A stretch of 64,000 nt of DNA from Clostridium tetanomorphum. GTDB lineage: Bacteria > Bacillota > Clostridia > Clostridiales > Clostridiaceae. Below, in pieces: positions 34,298 through 44,192 of the stretch; the stretch's first letter is position 1; each line of letters opens with the position of its first letter. Under the pieces are notes generated by a model, which made no database searches, had not been told where the DNA came from, and worked only from the letters and a program-made list of their open reading frames with translations. The stretch spans positions 180,525-244,524 of the forward strand of contig NZ_JAGGKA010000004.1 of the NCBI RefSeq assembly GCF_017873215.1, given 5' to 3'. Made by a program: the position numbers and the translations under genes.

Positions 34298-35023
34298 ATG
34301 AATAATTCAATTGTTGTTAAAACAGAAAATTTGACGAAAACATTTTATAGTAAAGAAGTCGTTAAAAATTTCAACATGACAGTATATGAAGGTTCTATTT
34401 ATGGATTCTTAGGAGCTAATGGTGCAGGAAAAACAACTGTATTTAAACTTCTTACTGGTTTATTAAAACCAACAATGGGGAAAATAGAGATTTTAGGAAT
34501 GGATATGGCGGTGAGTAAAAATGATATTTTACGAAATATTGGCTGTATTATAGAAACACCTGTATTTTATGAACATTTATCTGCTGCTGAAAATCTCAAA
34601 ATTCATCTTGGATATATGCATAGGGAGGAAAATAATATTGAACAGACCCTTGAATGTGTAGGACTTGTAGGGGTAGGAAAGCAGTCAGTTTCAACATTTT
34701 CTATTGGTATGCGACAAAGATTAGCTATTGCAAGGGCTATTATACACAAGCCAAAGCTACTCATACTTGATGAGCCTATAAGTGGCTTAGATCCAATGGG
34801 TATAAGGGACATGCGTGAATTATTTTTAAAACTGGCAAAAACACATAATATGACTATTTTGATATCAAGCCATATTTTAAGCGAAATTGAACATATTGCT
34901 GACACTATAGGAGTTATTAATAATGGCAAAATTGTAAAGGAGGCTGCACTAAGTTCTTTAAAAACCCAAATTACACATGGTCTTGAGAATTATTTTTTAG
35001 ATGTTATGAATGGAGGAAAATAA
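34298..35023 (+). CDS. ABC-2 type exporter, ATP-binding protein (BcrA-like)
   Basis: 241 residues. Walker A GANGAGKT (39-46), Q-loop IIETPVFYEHLSAAEN, signature FSIGMRQRLAIA, Walker B LLILDEPISGLDP and switch His in ISSHILSE are all present. The ETPVFYEHLS segment is typical of bacitracin/lantibiotic BcrA-like ATPases. AGAAGGAG precedes the ATG. It is coupled to the permease gene, which begins 1 base after its stop. Confidence 0.92.
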   Translation: MNNSIVVKTENLTKTFYSKEVVKNFNMTVYEGSIYGFLGANGAGKTTVFKLLTGLLKPTMGKIEILGMDMAVSKNDILRNIGCIIETPVFYEHLSAAENLKIHLGYMHREENNIEQTLECVGLVGVGKQSVSTFSIGMRQRLAIARAIIHKPKLLILDEPISGLDPMGIRDMRELFLKLAKTHNMTILISSHILSEIEHIADTIGVINNGKIVKEAALSSLKTQITHGLENYFLDVMNGGK

Positions 35024-35024
35024 A

Positions 35025-35744
35025 ATGATTAAATTAATTCAACTTGAACTTAAAAGAAATAAACTTAGAACTTATATAATTTCCACTGGAGTTATTGCTT
35101 TATCTTTGATTGTATTTATATATATGTTTTTGTTTATTTCAACAAAAACTCAGGTTAGTGGAGATGTTTATATTAAAAATGTTTTGTCCAACTATGAAAC
35201 AATTATATTACTTGTAAATATAATAAGCTGTGTATGTTTTGCTACTCTTTCTGGGGTAATGTATTCCCGATTTGTTATTAATGAGTATTCTGGTAAAAGA
35301 GCCATACTTCTGTTTTCTTATCCAGTTTCACCTAAAAAAATAATGTTTACTAAACTCTTAATAGTTTCTTTATTTACATTTCTTGCTTATATATTAAGCA
35401 GTATTCTAGTTTATACAATCTTTTTTATGGGAGAAATATTTATACATATTATTCCTGATACATTGACAATTTCAAAATTAATTATAATTGTAAAAACTAC
35501 TGTCATAATGTCTCTTTTTTCATTGGGTACAGGTATCATTGCAATGAGAATTGGTTTTTCAAAAAAATCTGTTCCAGTTACAATAGTTTCTGCTTTTACT
35601 TTATCTGTAATTCCATCAAATATTATATCTAATGCTATTGGAATTACTTGGTTTCCTTTTGTATTTATGATTATTTCTGTCATAGTAGGCATGGCAGTAT
35701 TTGTGAATTTGGTGAATATTGTTAATAAAATTGAGGTGGAATAA
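35025..35744 (+). CDS. ABC-2 type exporter permease
   Basis: ATG 35025 follows GGAGG inside the ATPase gene. 239 residues with about six membrane spans (for example VIALSLIVFIYMFLFI, NIISCVCFATLSGVMY, VPVTIVSAFTLSVIP). The segment RAILLFSYPVSPKKIMFTKL is characteristic of ABC-2 permeases of antibiotic exporters. It forms the transporter with the preceding ATPase; substrate is likely a peptide or other antibiotic. Confidence 0.88.
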   Translation: MIKLIQLELKRNKLRTYIISTGVIALSLIVFIYMFLFISTKTQVSGDVYIKNVLSNYETIILLVNIISCVCFATLSGVMYSRFVINEYSGKRAILLFSYPVSPKKIMFTKLLIVSLFTFLAYILSSILVYTIFFMGEIFIHIIPDTLTISKLIIIVKTTVIMSLFSLGTGIIAMRIGFSKKSVPVTIVSAFTLSVIPSNIISNAIGITWFPFVFMIISVIVGMAVFVNLVNIVNKIEVE

Positions 35745-35749
35745 ATATC

Positions 35750-36985
35750 ATGAGGGAAAATACGAAATTGTTTAATAAAGATTTTTCTTTAATAATTATA
35801 GGTCAGATAATTTCACTCATAGGGAATGCAATCCTTCGTTTTACACTACCACTATATTTATTAGATACAACTGGTTCAGCTACTTTATTTGGTAGTATAT
35901 TGGCCATAGCAATGATACCTAGTATTTTATTATCACCTTTTGGTGGAATGATTGCAGACAGAGTAAACAAGCGTAACATTATGATTATATTAGATTTTCT
36001 AACAGCAGCAATTATGCTTGTTTTTGGAATTATGTTGTCTGGTAGTCCATCAGTTCTTAGCATATCTATAGTTTTAATATTGTTATCAGTTATACAATCT
36101 TTTTATCAACCTGCAGTACAAGCAAGCATTCCTGCCTTATTATCAGAGGACAACATATTGAAAGGAAATGCCATTGTGAATCAAATCAATGGACTATCCA
36201 ATTTATTAGGTCCTGTTTTAGCTGGGTTTTTGTATGGATTATTTGGATTTATGTCAATTGTTATTTTTAGTGGAATAAGTTTTTTTATATCTGCTATAAT
36301 AGAAATATTTATTAAAATTTCCTTTATACCTCAGGAAAAAGAATCAAATATTTTTAAAGCTGTAGCATATGATTTTAAATTAAGTAAAAATTTTATTATA
36401 AATGATAATCCAACTATTTTTAAAATAATGCTAATTATTGCAGCCTGTAATTTATTTTTAACTGGAATGATTATGGTTGGTTTACCAGTGATAATAAAAG
36501 GCAAACTGGGTTTAAGCAATCAACTTTATGCCTTATCCCAAAGTATGTTAATGATAGGTACATTAATAGGTGGGATTTTAGTTGGGCGAATATCTGAAAA
36601 AATTCATGTAAATAATAGTGGAAAATTTTTTTTAATTACTACTCTTGCTTTATTGCCTATTGGCGGAACGCTTGTTTTCAATATAAACTCAATTTTGTCA
36701 TATGCAATAATAGTATGTTCTACAGTTTTGATTATGGCTTCTGTAACAATGTTTAATATTACAATAATCACATTTATTCAAAAGGAAACTCCTTTGCAGA
36801 TAATGGGAAAAATTATTGCTTTTATATCTACTATAAGTATTTGCACATTACCTTTAGGACAATTAATATATGGCTATTTGTTTGATGTAATGATGGACAA
36901 GGCATATATTATTATTTTGGGAGTTATTTTTATAAATATGTTCATCACAATTGCATCAAAGAGAATGTTTAAACTACTTTGTTAG
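35750..36985 (+). CDS. MFS drug-efflux transporter
   Basis: 411 residues, 12 predicted spans. The loop GGMIADRVNKRN between helices 2 and 3 is the MFS signature, and the N-terminal KDFSLIIIGQIISLIGNAIL resembles macrolide-type (MefA-like) MFS pumps. It starts 5 bases after the permease gene with GAGGTGG, so it is in the same TetR-controlled operon. Confidence 0.9.
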   Translation: MRENTKLFNKDFSLIIIGQIISLIGNAILRFTLPLYLLDTTGSATLFGSILAIAMIPSILLSPFGGMIADRVNKRNIMIILDFLTAAIMLVFGIMLSGSPSVLSISIVLILLSVIQSFYQPAVQASIPALLSEDNILKGNAIVNQINGLSNLLGPVLAGFLYGLFGFMSIVIFSGISFFISAIIEIFIKISFIPQEKESNIFKAVAYDFKLSKNFIINDNPTIFKIMLIIAACNLFLTGMIMVGLPVIIKGKLGLSNQLYALSQSMLMIGTLIGGILVGRISEKIHVNNSGKFFLITTLALLPIGGTLVFNINSILSYAIIVCSTVLIMASVTMFNITIITFIQKETPLQIMGKIIAFISTISICTLPLGQLIYGYLFDVMMDKAYIIILGVIFINMFITIASKRMFKLLC

Positions 36986-37045
36986 GTTATTTTCAATCAT
37001 TTTACCTTACATCAATTGTAAGTGTTTTCAGACTTCTACATTTGA

Positions 37046-37051
37046 TATAAT
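37046..37051 (+). promoter_or_regulatory. candidate -10 box before the BceAB-type genes
   Basis: TATAAT at 37046-37051, 63 bases before the ATPase start. No good -35 at 16-18 bases, which fits an activator-dependent promoter such as one driven by the downstream response regulator. Confidence 0.35.
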
Positions 37052-37113
37052 TTAAATAAATCAATGATCAATTCTAGGATTTTTCAGCAAAACTGTAAAA
37101 GGAGAGTTATATT

Positions 37114-37893
37114 GTGATTAATCAAAGAAAATTATTAGAAGTCCAAGGCTTACAAAAAAACTATGGAAAGAATAATAACATAACCAAAGCTATACAAGGG
37201 ATTAGTTTTGACGTTTTTCCAGGAGAATTCTTAGGAATAATGGGACCAAGTGGATCTGGAAAAACTACATTATTAAACTGCATTGCAACAATAATAAAAC
37301 CAACATCTGGGCGTATACTTTTAAATGGTAAAAACATAAGTGCTTTTGGTAGTAAAGATTTAGCTGAGTATCGTGGTAGTCGAATTGGATATTTGTTTCA
37401 AGACTTTGAATTACTGGATAACCTAACTGGACAAGAAAATATATTATTACCATTATCTATTCATGGGGTAGATTTTGCAAAAGCACAAGTTAAATTAGAT
37501 GAGTTAGCAAATTTCTTAGAAATTACGGATATTCTTAACAAATTCCCATCTCAGATGTCTGGAGGACAGAAGCAAAGGGTAGCCGCTGCACGCAGTTTGA
37601 TTTCTGATCCAGATATTGTTCTTGCGGATGAACCTACAGGAGCATTGGACACACGTTCTGCAAGGATTTTAATGAATAAGTTGGAAGGTATTAATAGAAG
37701 TAGCGAAAGAACTATATTGATGGTTACCCATGACCCTAATGCAGCAAGCTTTTGCTCAAGAATTCTTTTTATTCAAGATGGTGTAATATTTCATGAACTG
37801 CGCTGCAAACAAGATGAGTCTCGCCAGGAGTTTTATGAAAGAATTTTAAAGTTATTATCTCAGTTTGGGGGAGGAAGCGGAAATGTTCTATAG
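37114..37893 (+). CDS. BceA-type ABC ATPase (peptide-antibiotic detoxification)
   Basis: 259 residues from GTG 37114, after AAAGGAGAG. Walker A GPSGSGKT (44-51), signature MSGGQKQRVAAARS, Walker B IVLADEPTGALD and MVTHDPNAAS identify the MacB/BceA class. The C-terminal extension (HELRCKQDESRQEFYERILK) is typical of BceA partners of large permeases. Together with the next three genes it forms a full Bce module that senses and removes antimicrobial peptides bound to lipid II-cycle intermediates. Confidence 0.92.
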   Translation: MINQRKLLEVQGLQKNYGKNNNITKAIQGISFDVFPGEFLGIMGPSGSGKTTLLNCIATIIKPTSGRILLNGKNISAFGSKDLAEYRGSRIGYLFQDFELLDNLTGQENILLPLSIHGVDFAKAQVKLDELANFLEITDILNKFPSQMSGGQKQRVAAARSLISDPDIVLADEPTGALDTRSARILMNKLEGINRSSERTILMVTHDPNAASFCSRILFIQDGVIFHELRCKQDESRQEFYERILKLLSQFGGGSGNVL

Positions 37894-40051
37894 GCTGATT
37901 TATCGTAATGCTAATCGAAGTCGTAAGGAGAACTTAATCTACTTTGCAACACTTGTAGCAGCAGTGGCTTCGTTTTATATAATTCTTTCTCTTGGAAGAC
38001 AGGATGTTATTTTATTTTTAAAGGAGTTTGAAAGTGATGCAATTGATAAGTTTTTAGCTAGAATGCCGATTATTTATATATTTGCATTATTTTTATTGTT
38101 TTTCTTAATTTTATTTGCTAATAGGTACCAATTAAATCGGAGAAGTAAAGAGTTTGGACTTTATCTTATGTTAGGAATGCGCAAAGAACGCCTTATTTTT
38201 CAACTTTTAGCAGAGGCATTAATTACTTCCATTTTAGCACTTATTGGAGGCATTTTAATAGGCGGATTTTTAGCGGAAATAATTAGCTTAACGGTTTCTA
38301 AATTGGTTGGACAGGGAATTGTGGGTCATCAACTAACCTTATCGGTAGATGCGATTTTCTTTACAATAATGGGTTTTTTATTAATTCAGTTTATAGCATT
38401 AACCATTCTTGGTGGAGGATTATTTAATCAGGACTTACATCAATTACTTTATGAGCAAATGGATAAAAAACAAGATATGGGGCAGTTAAAAGGCAATACA
38501 CTGAATATTTTAATAGGTTCTATATTACTAGGTATTGCATATTGGATTGTCTTATATCATTTTATGGACTTTGCAGGAATTGTTCCGTTTGTAGCAATAG
38601 CTCTGGGAAGTTTAGGAACTATATTTTTTATGAATGGATTTGGAAAATTACTAGGTTTATTAGCAGGATTGTCTCAGCGTAAATCTACTAAAGGGTTGCA
38701 CACATTTACATTAAGGCAGTTTCAAGAGAACATAGCTAATAGATCTACCTCTGTTGCGGTAACATCTATTTTAATCACATTATCTATTATTTTGATAGCA
38801 AATGGTGCCTCAACTATTTTGAACTCAGGAAGTAGGTTATATAATAGAAAAAATTCCTCCTTATATGATTTTACTGTTAATGGAGATAATGCAAAAGTTA
38901 AGGAGTATCTTACTTCAAAAAAAATTGCACCATATGTAGAGGATTTAAATCTATTGAAGCTTGGAAGAATGAAACATCAAGGTGTTCATAGAGAAGATGG
39001 AATGTTGTTGTCATTAGTTGATTGGTCCAAGTTAAGAGAGCAAATTATTATGGCTCTGCCAAGTGATTATAAAGATGAAGTTTTATCCAGAGAAATTCAG
39101 TGTTATGATATTGGTGAAGGAAATCCTGAAGCAGTTAATCTGTTTGGCATCCTAGAGACATGTACAACAACACCTTATCTCATTCCTGAATCATCTTATA
39201 ATGGAATTTTAGAAGCTATAGGGGAAAAACCCTTGAACCTACATTCAAATGAAATTGTTTTATATTTTAATCCAGACTTTATGCCTATGGATAATTTAGA
39301 TAAAATACCTGTACTAGATAACATTATTGAAAAGGCTGCAAAAGAAGGGCAAAGTTTGATGAGTATTAATAATCAGGAAGTATTTATACGTCCATCAGTT
39401 CCCATGAGAGGATTAGTAGCAGACCGTTCAGCAGAAATTTTTTCAGCATTTATAGTTCCAGATACTATGTTTGAACAATTAATAAATACAGAAACCTATG
39501 TGTCATATTGGAATTTTCGAATCCCACAAAAGATGCAAGAACAGCAAGGGCTACTGAAACCAATGATGGAGGCTAGAGATTTATTAAAATTTTCAGGATT
39601 TAGTTTTGAAAGTTATTTACAAAATTTTGGACGCCAGCTCTTTGGTGTTGTTGCTACAAGTTATACAGTTTTATATATGGGATTTTTATTTTTGATTATT
39701 GCTTGTACGGTATTAGCTTTACAATTTTTAACACAAATGAGACAGACTGGACAACGTTATTTAACACTTTCAATTTTAGGTGCAAAACGTAATCAAATGA
39801 AAAAATCTATGTATAGACAGGTGTTATGGACCTTTTTGTTACCCATATCTCTTGCATGCGTCAGTGGAGCTGTTGGAATAAGGGCTATAGCTTCATTTGT
39901 TGATATTTACATTGAAAATCAAGCATCGTATCCTATTGCATTTACCTTTGCGTGTATTGTGATTGTAACAGTAGCGATTTATGGGGTAGCAGTTGCCCGT
40001 TCAGCAGATCATGAGATAGATAAGTTACGCTGGAAGCCTAATATAGATTAG
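37883..40051 (+). CDS. BceB-type FtsX-like permease
   Basis: ATG 37883 lies inside the ATPase gene, after GGGGGAGG. 722 residues. FtsX-like domains are at both ends (FGLYLMLGMRKERLIFQLLA near residue 95; LTLSILGAKRNQMKKSMYRQ near 640), with an extracytoplasmic domain of about 200 residues between helices 7 and 8. That domain is the peptide sensor of Bce transporters and signals to the kinase. Length is slightly above the 640-660 usual for BceB. Confidence 0.92.
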   Translation: MFYRLIYRNANRSRKENLIYFATLVAAVASFYIILSLGRQDVILFLKEFESDAIDKFLARMPIIYIFALFLLFFLILFANRYQLNRRSKEFGLYLMLGMRKERLIFQLLAEALITSILALIGGILIGGFLAEIISLTVSKLVGQGIVGHQLTLSVDAIFFTIMGFLLIQFIALTILGGGLFNQDLHQLLYEQMDKKQDMGQLKGNTLNILIGSILLGIAYWIVLYHFMDFAGIVPFVAIALGSLGTIFFMNGFGKLLGLLAGLSQRKSTKGLHTFTLRQFQENIANRSTSVAVTSILITLSIILIANGASTILNSGSRLYNRKNSSLYDFTVNGDNAKVKEYLTSKKIAPYVEDLNLLKLGRMKHQGVHREDGMLLSLVDWSKLREQIIMALPSDYKDEVLSREIQCYDIGEGNPEAVNLFGILETCTTTPYLIPESSYNGILEAIGEKPLNLHSNEIVLYFNPDFMPMDNLDKIPVLDNIIEKAAKEGQSLMSINNQEVFIRPSVPMRGLVADRSAEIFSAFIVPDTMFEQLINTETYVSYWNFRIPQKMQEQQGLLKPMMEARDLLKFSGFSFESYLQNFGRQLFGVVATSYTVLYMGFLFLIIACTVLALQFLTQMRQTGQRYLTLSILGAKRNQMKKSMYRQVLWTFLLPISLACVSGAVGIRAIASFVDIYIENQASYPIAFTFACIVIVTVAIYGVAVARSADHEIDKLRWKPNID

Positions 40052-40068
40052 TCATATTAAAATAAATA

Positions 40069-40101
40069 ACAAGTCAAAGATGCATACTGACTTATTTGTT
40101 T
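40069..40101 (+). terminator. probable terminator between transporter and two-component genes
   Basis: AAGTCA pairs with TGACTT around a loop of 11 bases, followed by ATTTGTTTTTTT. The regulator genes therefore probably have their own promoter in 40102-40135. Confidence 0.6.
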
Positions 40102-40153
40102 TTTTAATGTGCCTTAAGGAACTATTAAATTTCACATGGAAGGAGGTGCTGAA

Positions 40154-40831
40154 GTGGCTAGGATTACAATTGTTGAAGATGATTTATTAATGAGAGAAGA
40201 ATTAATGAATGTATTAGAAAAAGCTGGTTATGAAGTAGCATTAATTGCAGACTTTCATGATATGGTTGATCAAATAGCTACTTTGACACCAGATTTAGTA
40301 TTGTTAGACATTAATTTACCAGAACAATCAGGATTTGAAGTATGCAAGAATCTAAAATTAAAAGGGATTGGTCCAATATTGATTCTTACATCTAGAGATA
40401 AGCTACAAGATGAATTACATGGTCTTAAATTAGGTGCGGATGATTATCTCACAAAACCATGTAATCGAGATAGATTATTAGCGCGTATTCATAACCTGCT
40501 AAGAAGATTTGAAGGACAACCAGAATTAATAGATGTTGGCAGTTTTTTGCTAGATCCCAATACTTTTACTTTGTATAAGGGATCTCAATCGCTATTATTA
40601 TCAGCTAATGAAGGAAGAATTTTACTGGCTTTAGTACAGAATAGACCTGACATTGTATCCAAATCAACACTGAGTAAATTTTTATGGGGAATAGACCAAT
40701 ATATAGACGAAAATGCACTTCAAGTGAATATCACTCGATTAAGAAAAACATTGCGTCAATTAGACTTAGATCATCAAATAGAAACAATAAGGGGGAAAGG
40801 GTATAGACTTAGGGGGTATATGAAGCCATGA
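40154..40831 (+). CDS. BceR-type OmpR-family response regulator
   Basis: GTG 40154 is chosen because AAGGAGG ends 7 bases upstream; the 6 codons before it would include the site. 225 residues: receiver domain with acidic pair in VEDDLLM, phospho-Asp52 in VLLDINLPEQ and Lys in YLTKPCNRDRL; then an OmpR winged helix (ENALQVNITRLRKTLRQL, IRGKGYRL). It should activate the bceAB-type promoter at about 37050. Confidence 0.92.
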   Translation: MARITIVEDDLLMREELMNVLEKAGYEVALIADFHDMVDQIATLTPDLVLLDINLPEQSGFEVCKNLKLKGIGPILILTSRDKLQDELHGLKLGADDYLTKPCNRDRLLARIHNLLRRFEGQPELIDVGSFLLDPNTFTLYKGSQSLLLSANEGRILLALVQNRPDIVSKSTLSKFLWGIDQYIDENALQVNITRLRKTLRQLDLDHQIETIRGKGYRLRGYMKP

Positions 40832-41865
40832 AATGGATAAAGCAAATATATGATTGTTTTCATGCTTATAAACAATGGTTTCTTATGTTGATAGCTACCA
40901 GTGTCCTATTTAGTTTTTTAGCTTGGCTGGCTTATCCAGAAACCTTTAAGGTGTTAGTAGGATTAATGATTGTTTTTACTCTAGCTATGATATGGGTGTC
41001 TGTATTTATTATAATTAGAAAGCAAAAAATAATAGAAGAAGCTTTTCAAGATTTTTTATTAGAAGCAAATGAGACCAATGAAGAAATATTGTGCCATGTA
41101 TCTCCTAAGAATCATTGGTGGTTTATCCATAGGATAGGGAGCCTTATAAGATCATATCAATGGGAGCTTAATGATCAAGTCATTGAATTGGGCGATTATG
41201 AAAATTATATAGAGGGCTGGGTTCATGAAATTAAAAAGCCTCTATCATTAATGACATTGGTATTAGATAATCGTACTGACGAAATGTCTCCACTTGTTAG
41301 ACAGCGTATGCTTCATATTAGAGATGAAATGCTTGGAGATGTAGAGCAAATTTTGTATTTTGCAAGACTTGGGGCTATTCATAAAGATTATATTTTTGAT
41401 TCTATAAACTTACTAGCATTTTGTAAACAAACAATTGAAGATCATCAAACATTACTAGATGAATCTAGTTTTCAAATACAATTCATAGGTGAAGAAATGG
41501 AAGTTTTTTCTGATCCAAAAGGATTAGCTTTTATATTAGCACAAATAATCACCAATAGTACGAAACACATTTCACAGAATCAGGATATTCCAATTTTGAA
41601 GTTTGAGACGCTTTATGACAAAGTGAGAGATAAAGCTATCTTAAATATTAGTGATAATGGACCTGGTGTAGCTGAAGAAGATTTACCCTTTATTTTTGAT
41701 AAGGGTTTTACTGGAGGGAAAGGTACTTATACCAGACAAGCAACAGGCATGGGACTTTTCTTAGTAAGCAAGATGGCTCATGATTTAGCAATTCAGTTGG
41801 ATGCAAAATCAGAGTTAGGTTCGGGGTTGACTATATCGCTAATATTTCCAAATGTGAAACAATAA
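40828..41865 (+). CDS. BceS-type intramembrane-sensing histidine kinase
   Basis: 345 residues. There are two closely spaced N-terminal spans (FLMLIATSVLFSFLAWLAYP and GLMIVFTLAMIWVSVFIIIR) with almost no external loop, the mark of kinases that sense through their partner transporter. Phospho-His133 is in EGWVHEIKKPLSL. The ATPase domain shows ITNSTKHIS (N box), ISDNGPGVAEEDLP and TGMGLFLVSKMAHDL. Overlaps the regulator gene by 4 bases (ATGA). Confidence 0.92.
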   Translation: MKWIKQIYDCFHAYKQWFLMLIATSVLFSFLAWLAYPETFKVLVGLMIVFTLAMIWVSVFIIIRKQKIIEEAFQDFLLEANETNEEILCHVSPKNHWWFIHRIGSLIRSYQWELNDQVIELGDYENYIEGWVHEIKKPLSLMTLVLDNRTDEMSPLVRQRMLHIRDEMLGDVEQILYFARLGAIHKDYIFDSINLLAFCKQTIEDHQTLLDESSFQIQFIGEEMEVFSDPKGLAFILAQIITNSTKHISQNQDIPILKFETLYDKVRDKAILNISDNGPGVAEEDLPFIFDKGFTGGKGTYTRQATGMGLFLVSKMAHDLAIQLDAKSELGSGLTISLIFPNVKQ

Positions 41866-42010
41866 TCTATCAACTACACATTAATGAGTCAATCTCAAGC
41901 AGTGATGATATGAAAAGAACTTTTCTTACTACTGTGCATACATTATTATGAAGAGCAGTAAAATTAAAAAATTAGATGAAATGTGCAGTATATTATAGGA
42001 AGGTGATACA

Positions 42011-42457
42011 TTGAAAAGACTCAATCCAGATAAGTTGTATGTTGAATTCAGAACTGGTGTTACAATGACTGAGCCAGTAATAGGCCGTAAGTATACATTA
42101 ACGCACTCGGATATAACTGCAGACCTTTTTCTTACCATAGGTCTGCAGTTTGCCTATGATAAGGTCAATGCCATGAGGGATGAGGTGCTTGCAGAATGGA
42201 GAACGAATCATGGATTTCCATTTCTATACGTATATGTTTATGTAGATGGTGAATTTGGTTCAGGAGTTTCTGCTGTGCGTGATGCAATTTTTAGGCGTGA
42301 GCTGCCATTAGCTTTGGAAGCTATCAGGTATGGTGATAGAAAATTCTTCCAAACCCATTCAGATTTAGATAATGCACCAATATGGATACATTTTGATTCA
42401 ACAAACCCAAAGTATAACCGGTTCGAGAATTGGGGCACTCCCGATGATTATAAGTAA
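42011..42457 (+). CDS. staygreen-family protein (magnesium-dechelatase homologue)
   Basis: 148 residues from TTG 42011, with AGGAAGGTG upstream. Segments YTLTHSDITADLFLTIGLQF, MRDEVLAEWR, IFRRELPLALEAIRYGDRKF and APIWIHFDSTNPKYN match the staygreen family. In plants it removes Mg from chlorophyll a, and some bacterial homologues have that activity in vitro. A non-photosynthetic clostridium has no chlorophyll, so its substrate here is unknown; another metal-tetrapyrrole is one guess. It stands alone between the kinase gene and the restriction system. Confidence 0.8.
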   Translation: MKRLNPDKLYVEFRTGVTMTEPVIGRKYTLTHSDITADLFLTIGLQFAYDKVNAMRDEVLAEWRTNHGFPFLYVYVYVDGEFGSGVSAVRDAIFRRELPLALEAIRYGDRKFFQTHSDLDNAPIWIHFDSTNPKYNRFENWGTPDDYK

Positions 42458-42677
42458 GATGTTGCTCTAAAATGGAATTCTTTTAAACAAACAATATACA
42501 AATTGGCAAAAGGTTCATCAATTGGTGGGAAACAGAATGAAATATTTTTTCAAGAATGGCAAGGTAAAAGTCAAATTATCATGTTTTGGTAAAGTATATA
42601 GTATTCTTTGTAATGGGTTAAGAAACAGTCCCTTTGTCAAAAATTATAGAAAACATAAAAAAATAGGGTTATAATAT

Positions 42678-42712
42678 AATTGCATTGGTATGGACTAATG
42701 CAATTATTTTTT
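42678..42712 (+). terminator. perfect hairpin with T run just upstream of hsdM
   Basis: AATTGCATT (42678-42686) and AATGCAATT (42697-42705) pair perfectly over a 10-base loop, followed by ATTTTTTAT. It ends 20 bases before hsdM. TATAAT at 42670-42675 would start transcripts inside the left arm, so the hairpin either stops transcripts from upstream or acts as an attenuator for a more distal promoter. Bases 42458-42669 contain no gene. Confidence 0.6.
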
Positions 42713-42731
42713 ATATTTTGGAGGACAACTA

Positions 42732-44189
42732 ATGATAACAGGTGAATTAAAAAGCAAAATAGATAGAATATGGGAAACCTTTTGGACTGGTGGTATAACT
42801 AATCCATTAGAAGTCATAGAACAATTTACATATTTTTTATTTATAAAAGACTTAGATGATAATGAAACATTAAAAGAAAGCGACGCAGAATTACTTGGAA
42901 TACCTTTTGAAGGAATGTTTCCAAGTGATAAGCAGTATTTAAGATGGAGTAAATTTAAAAATGAAGAAGCAGGGGAAATGTATAGAATAGTATCAGAAGA
43001 AGTTTTCCCTTTTATTAAAAATATTCATGGAGATAAACAATCTGCATACTCAAAATATATGTCAGATGCTATGTTTAAAATACCAACTCCACTTTTGCTA
43101 TCTAAAATAGTTGATGCAATAGATAAGCTTGAAATAGATGATAAGGAAGTTAAAGGAGATCTTTATGAATACCTTTTATCTAAGGTAGCAACAGCAGGTA
43201 CAAATGGTCAATTTAGAACTCCAAGACAAATAATAAAGATGATGGCGGAGTTAATGAAACCAACACCAGAAGATATTATAGTAGATCCAGCAATGGGAAC
43301 AGCAGGTTTCTTAGTAGGAGCTGAAGAATATTTAAGAGAAAAGCATAATGATTTATTTTTAGTCCAAGGATTAAAAGAACATTTTAACAATAAGATGTTT
43401 AATGGCTTTGATATGGATAGAACTATGCTTAGAATTGGTGCTATGAATATGATGCTTCATGGAGTGGACAATCCTAATATTGAATATAAGGACTCCCTTT
43501 CAGAAACCAATAAGGACAGTGAAAAGTATACATTAGTATTGGCAAATCCTCCATTTAAGGGCAGCCTAGATTATGAAGCGGTATCCGCTGATCTTTTAAA
43601 AGTTAGTAAAACAAAGAAAACAGAGCTATTATTCTTAGCATTATTTTTAAGGATATTAAAAACTGGTGGAAGATGTGCATCCATTGTTCCAGACGGAGTA
43701 CTATTTGGGTCAACAAAGGGACATAAAGATATAAGAAAAGAAATAGTTGATAAAAATAAACTTGAAGCCATAATAAGTATGCCAAGTGGAGTGTTTAAAC
43801 CTTATGCAGGAGTATCCACAGCAATTATCATATTTACTAAGACAGGAACTGGTGGTACTGACAAGGTTTGGTTCTATGATATGAAAGCAGATGGATATTC
43901 CCTAGATGATAAGAGAAATCCAATAGAAGAAAATGATATTCCAGACATAATTGAAAGGTTTAATAATTTAGATAAAGAAGAAGATAGGAAGAGAACAGAA
44001 CAAAGCTTTTTTGTACCAGTAGAAGAAATAAGAGAAAATGGATATGACCTTTCTATTAATAAATATAAGGAAATTGAATATGAAGAAGTAAAATATGATG
44101 AACCTAAGGTTATTTTGGAGAGAGTTAAGAAGTTGGAGAAAGAGATAACTGAAGGGTTGAATGAATTAGAAAGAATGATAGAGGGATAA
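42732..44189 (+). CDS. hsdM: type I restriction-modification system, methyltransferase subunit
   Basis: 485 residues, normal for HsdM. The N-terminal helical domain is followed by the N6-adenine methylase core: SAM motif DPAMGTAGFLVGAEEYL and catalytic NPPF (272-275). It methylates adenine in the sequence chosen by HsdS, protecting host DNA. TTGGAGG precedes the ATG. It is three bases from hsdS. Confidence 0.95.
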   Translation: MITGELKSKIDRIWETFWTGGITNPLEVIEQFTYFLFIKDLDDNETLKESDAELLGIPFEGMFPSDKQYLRWSKFKNEEAGEMYRIVSEEVFPFIKNIHGDKQSAYSKYMSDAMFKIPTPLLLSKIVDAIDKLEIDDKEVKGDLYEYLLSKVATAGTNGQFRTPRQIIKMMAELMKPTPEDIIVDPAMGTAGFLVGAEEYLREKHNDLFLVQGLKEHFNNKMFNGFDMDRTMLRIGAMNMMLHGVDNPNIEYKDSLSETNKDSEKYTLVLANPPFKGSLDYEAVSADLLKVSKTKKTELLFLALFLRILKTGGRCASIVPDGVLFGSTKGHKDIRKEIVDKNKLEAIISMPSGVFKPYAGVSTAIIIFTKTGTGGTDKVWFYDMKADGYSLDDKRNPIEENDIPDIIERFNNLDKEEDRKRTEQSFFVPVEEIRENGYDLSINKYKEIEYEEVKYDEPKVILERVKKLEKEITEGLNELERMIEG

Positions 44190-44192
44190 AAT

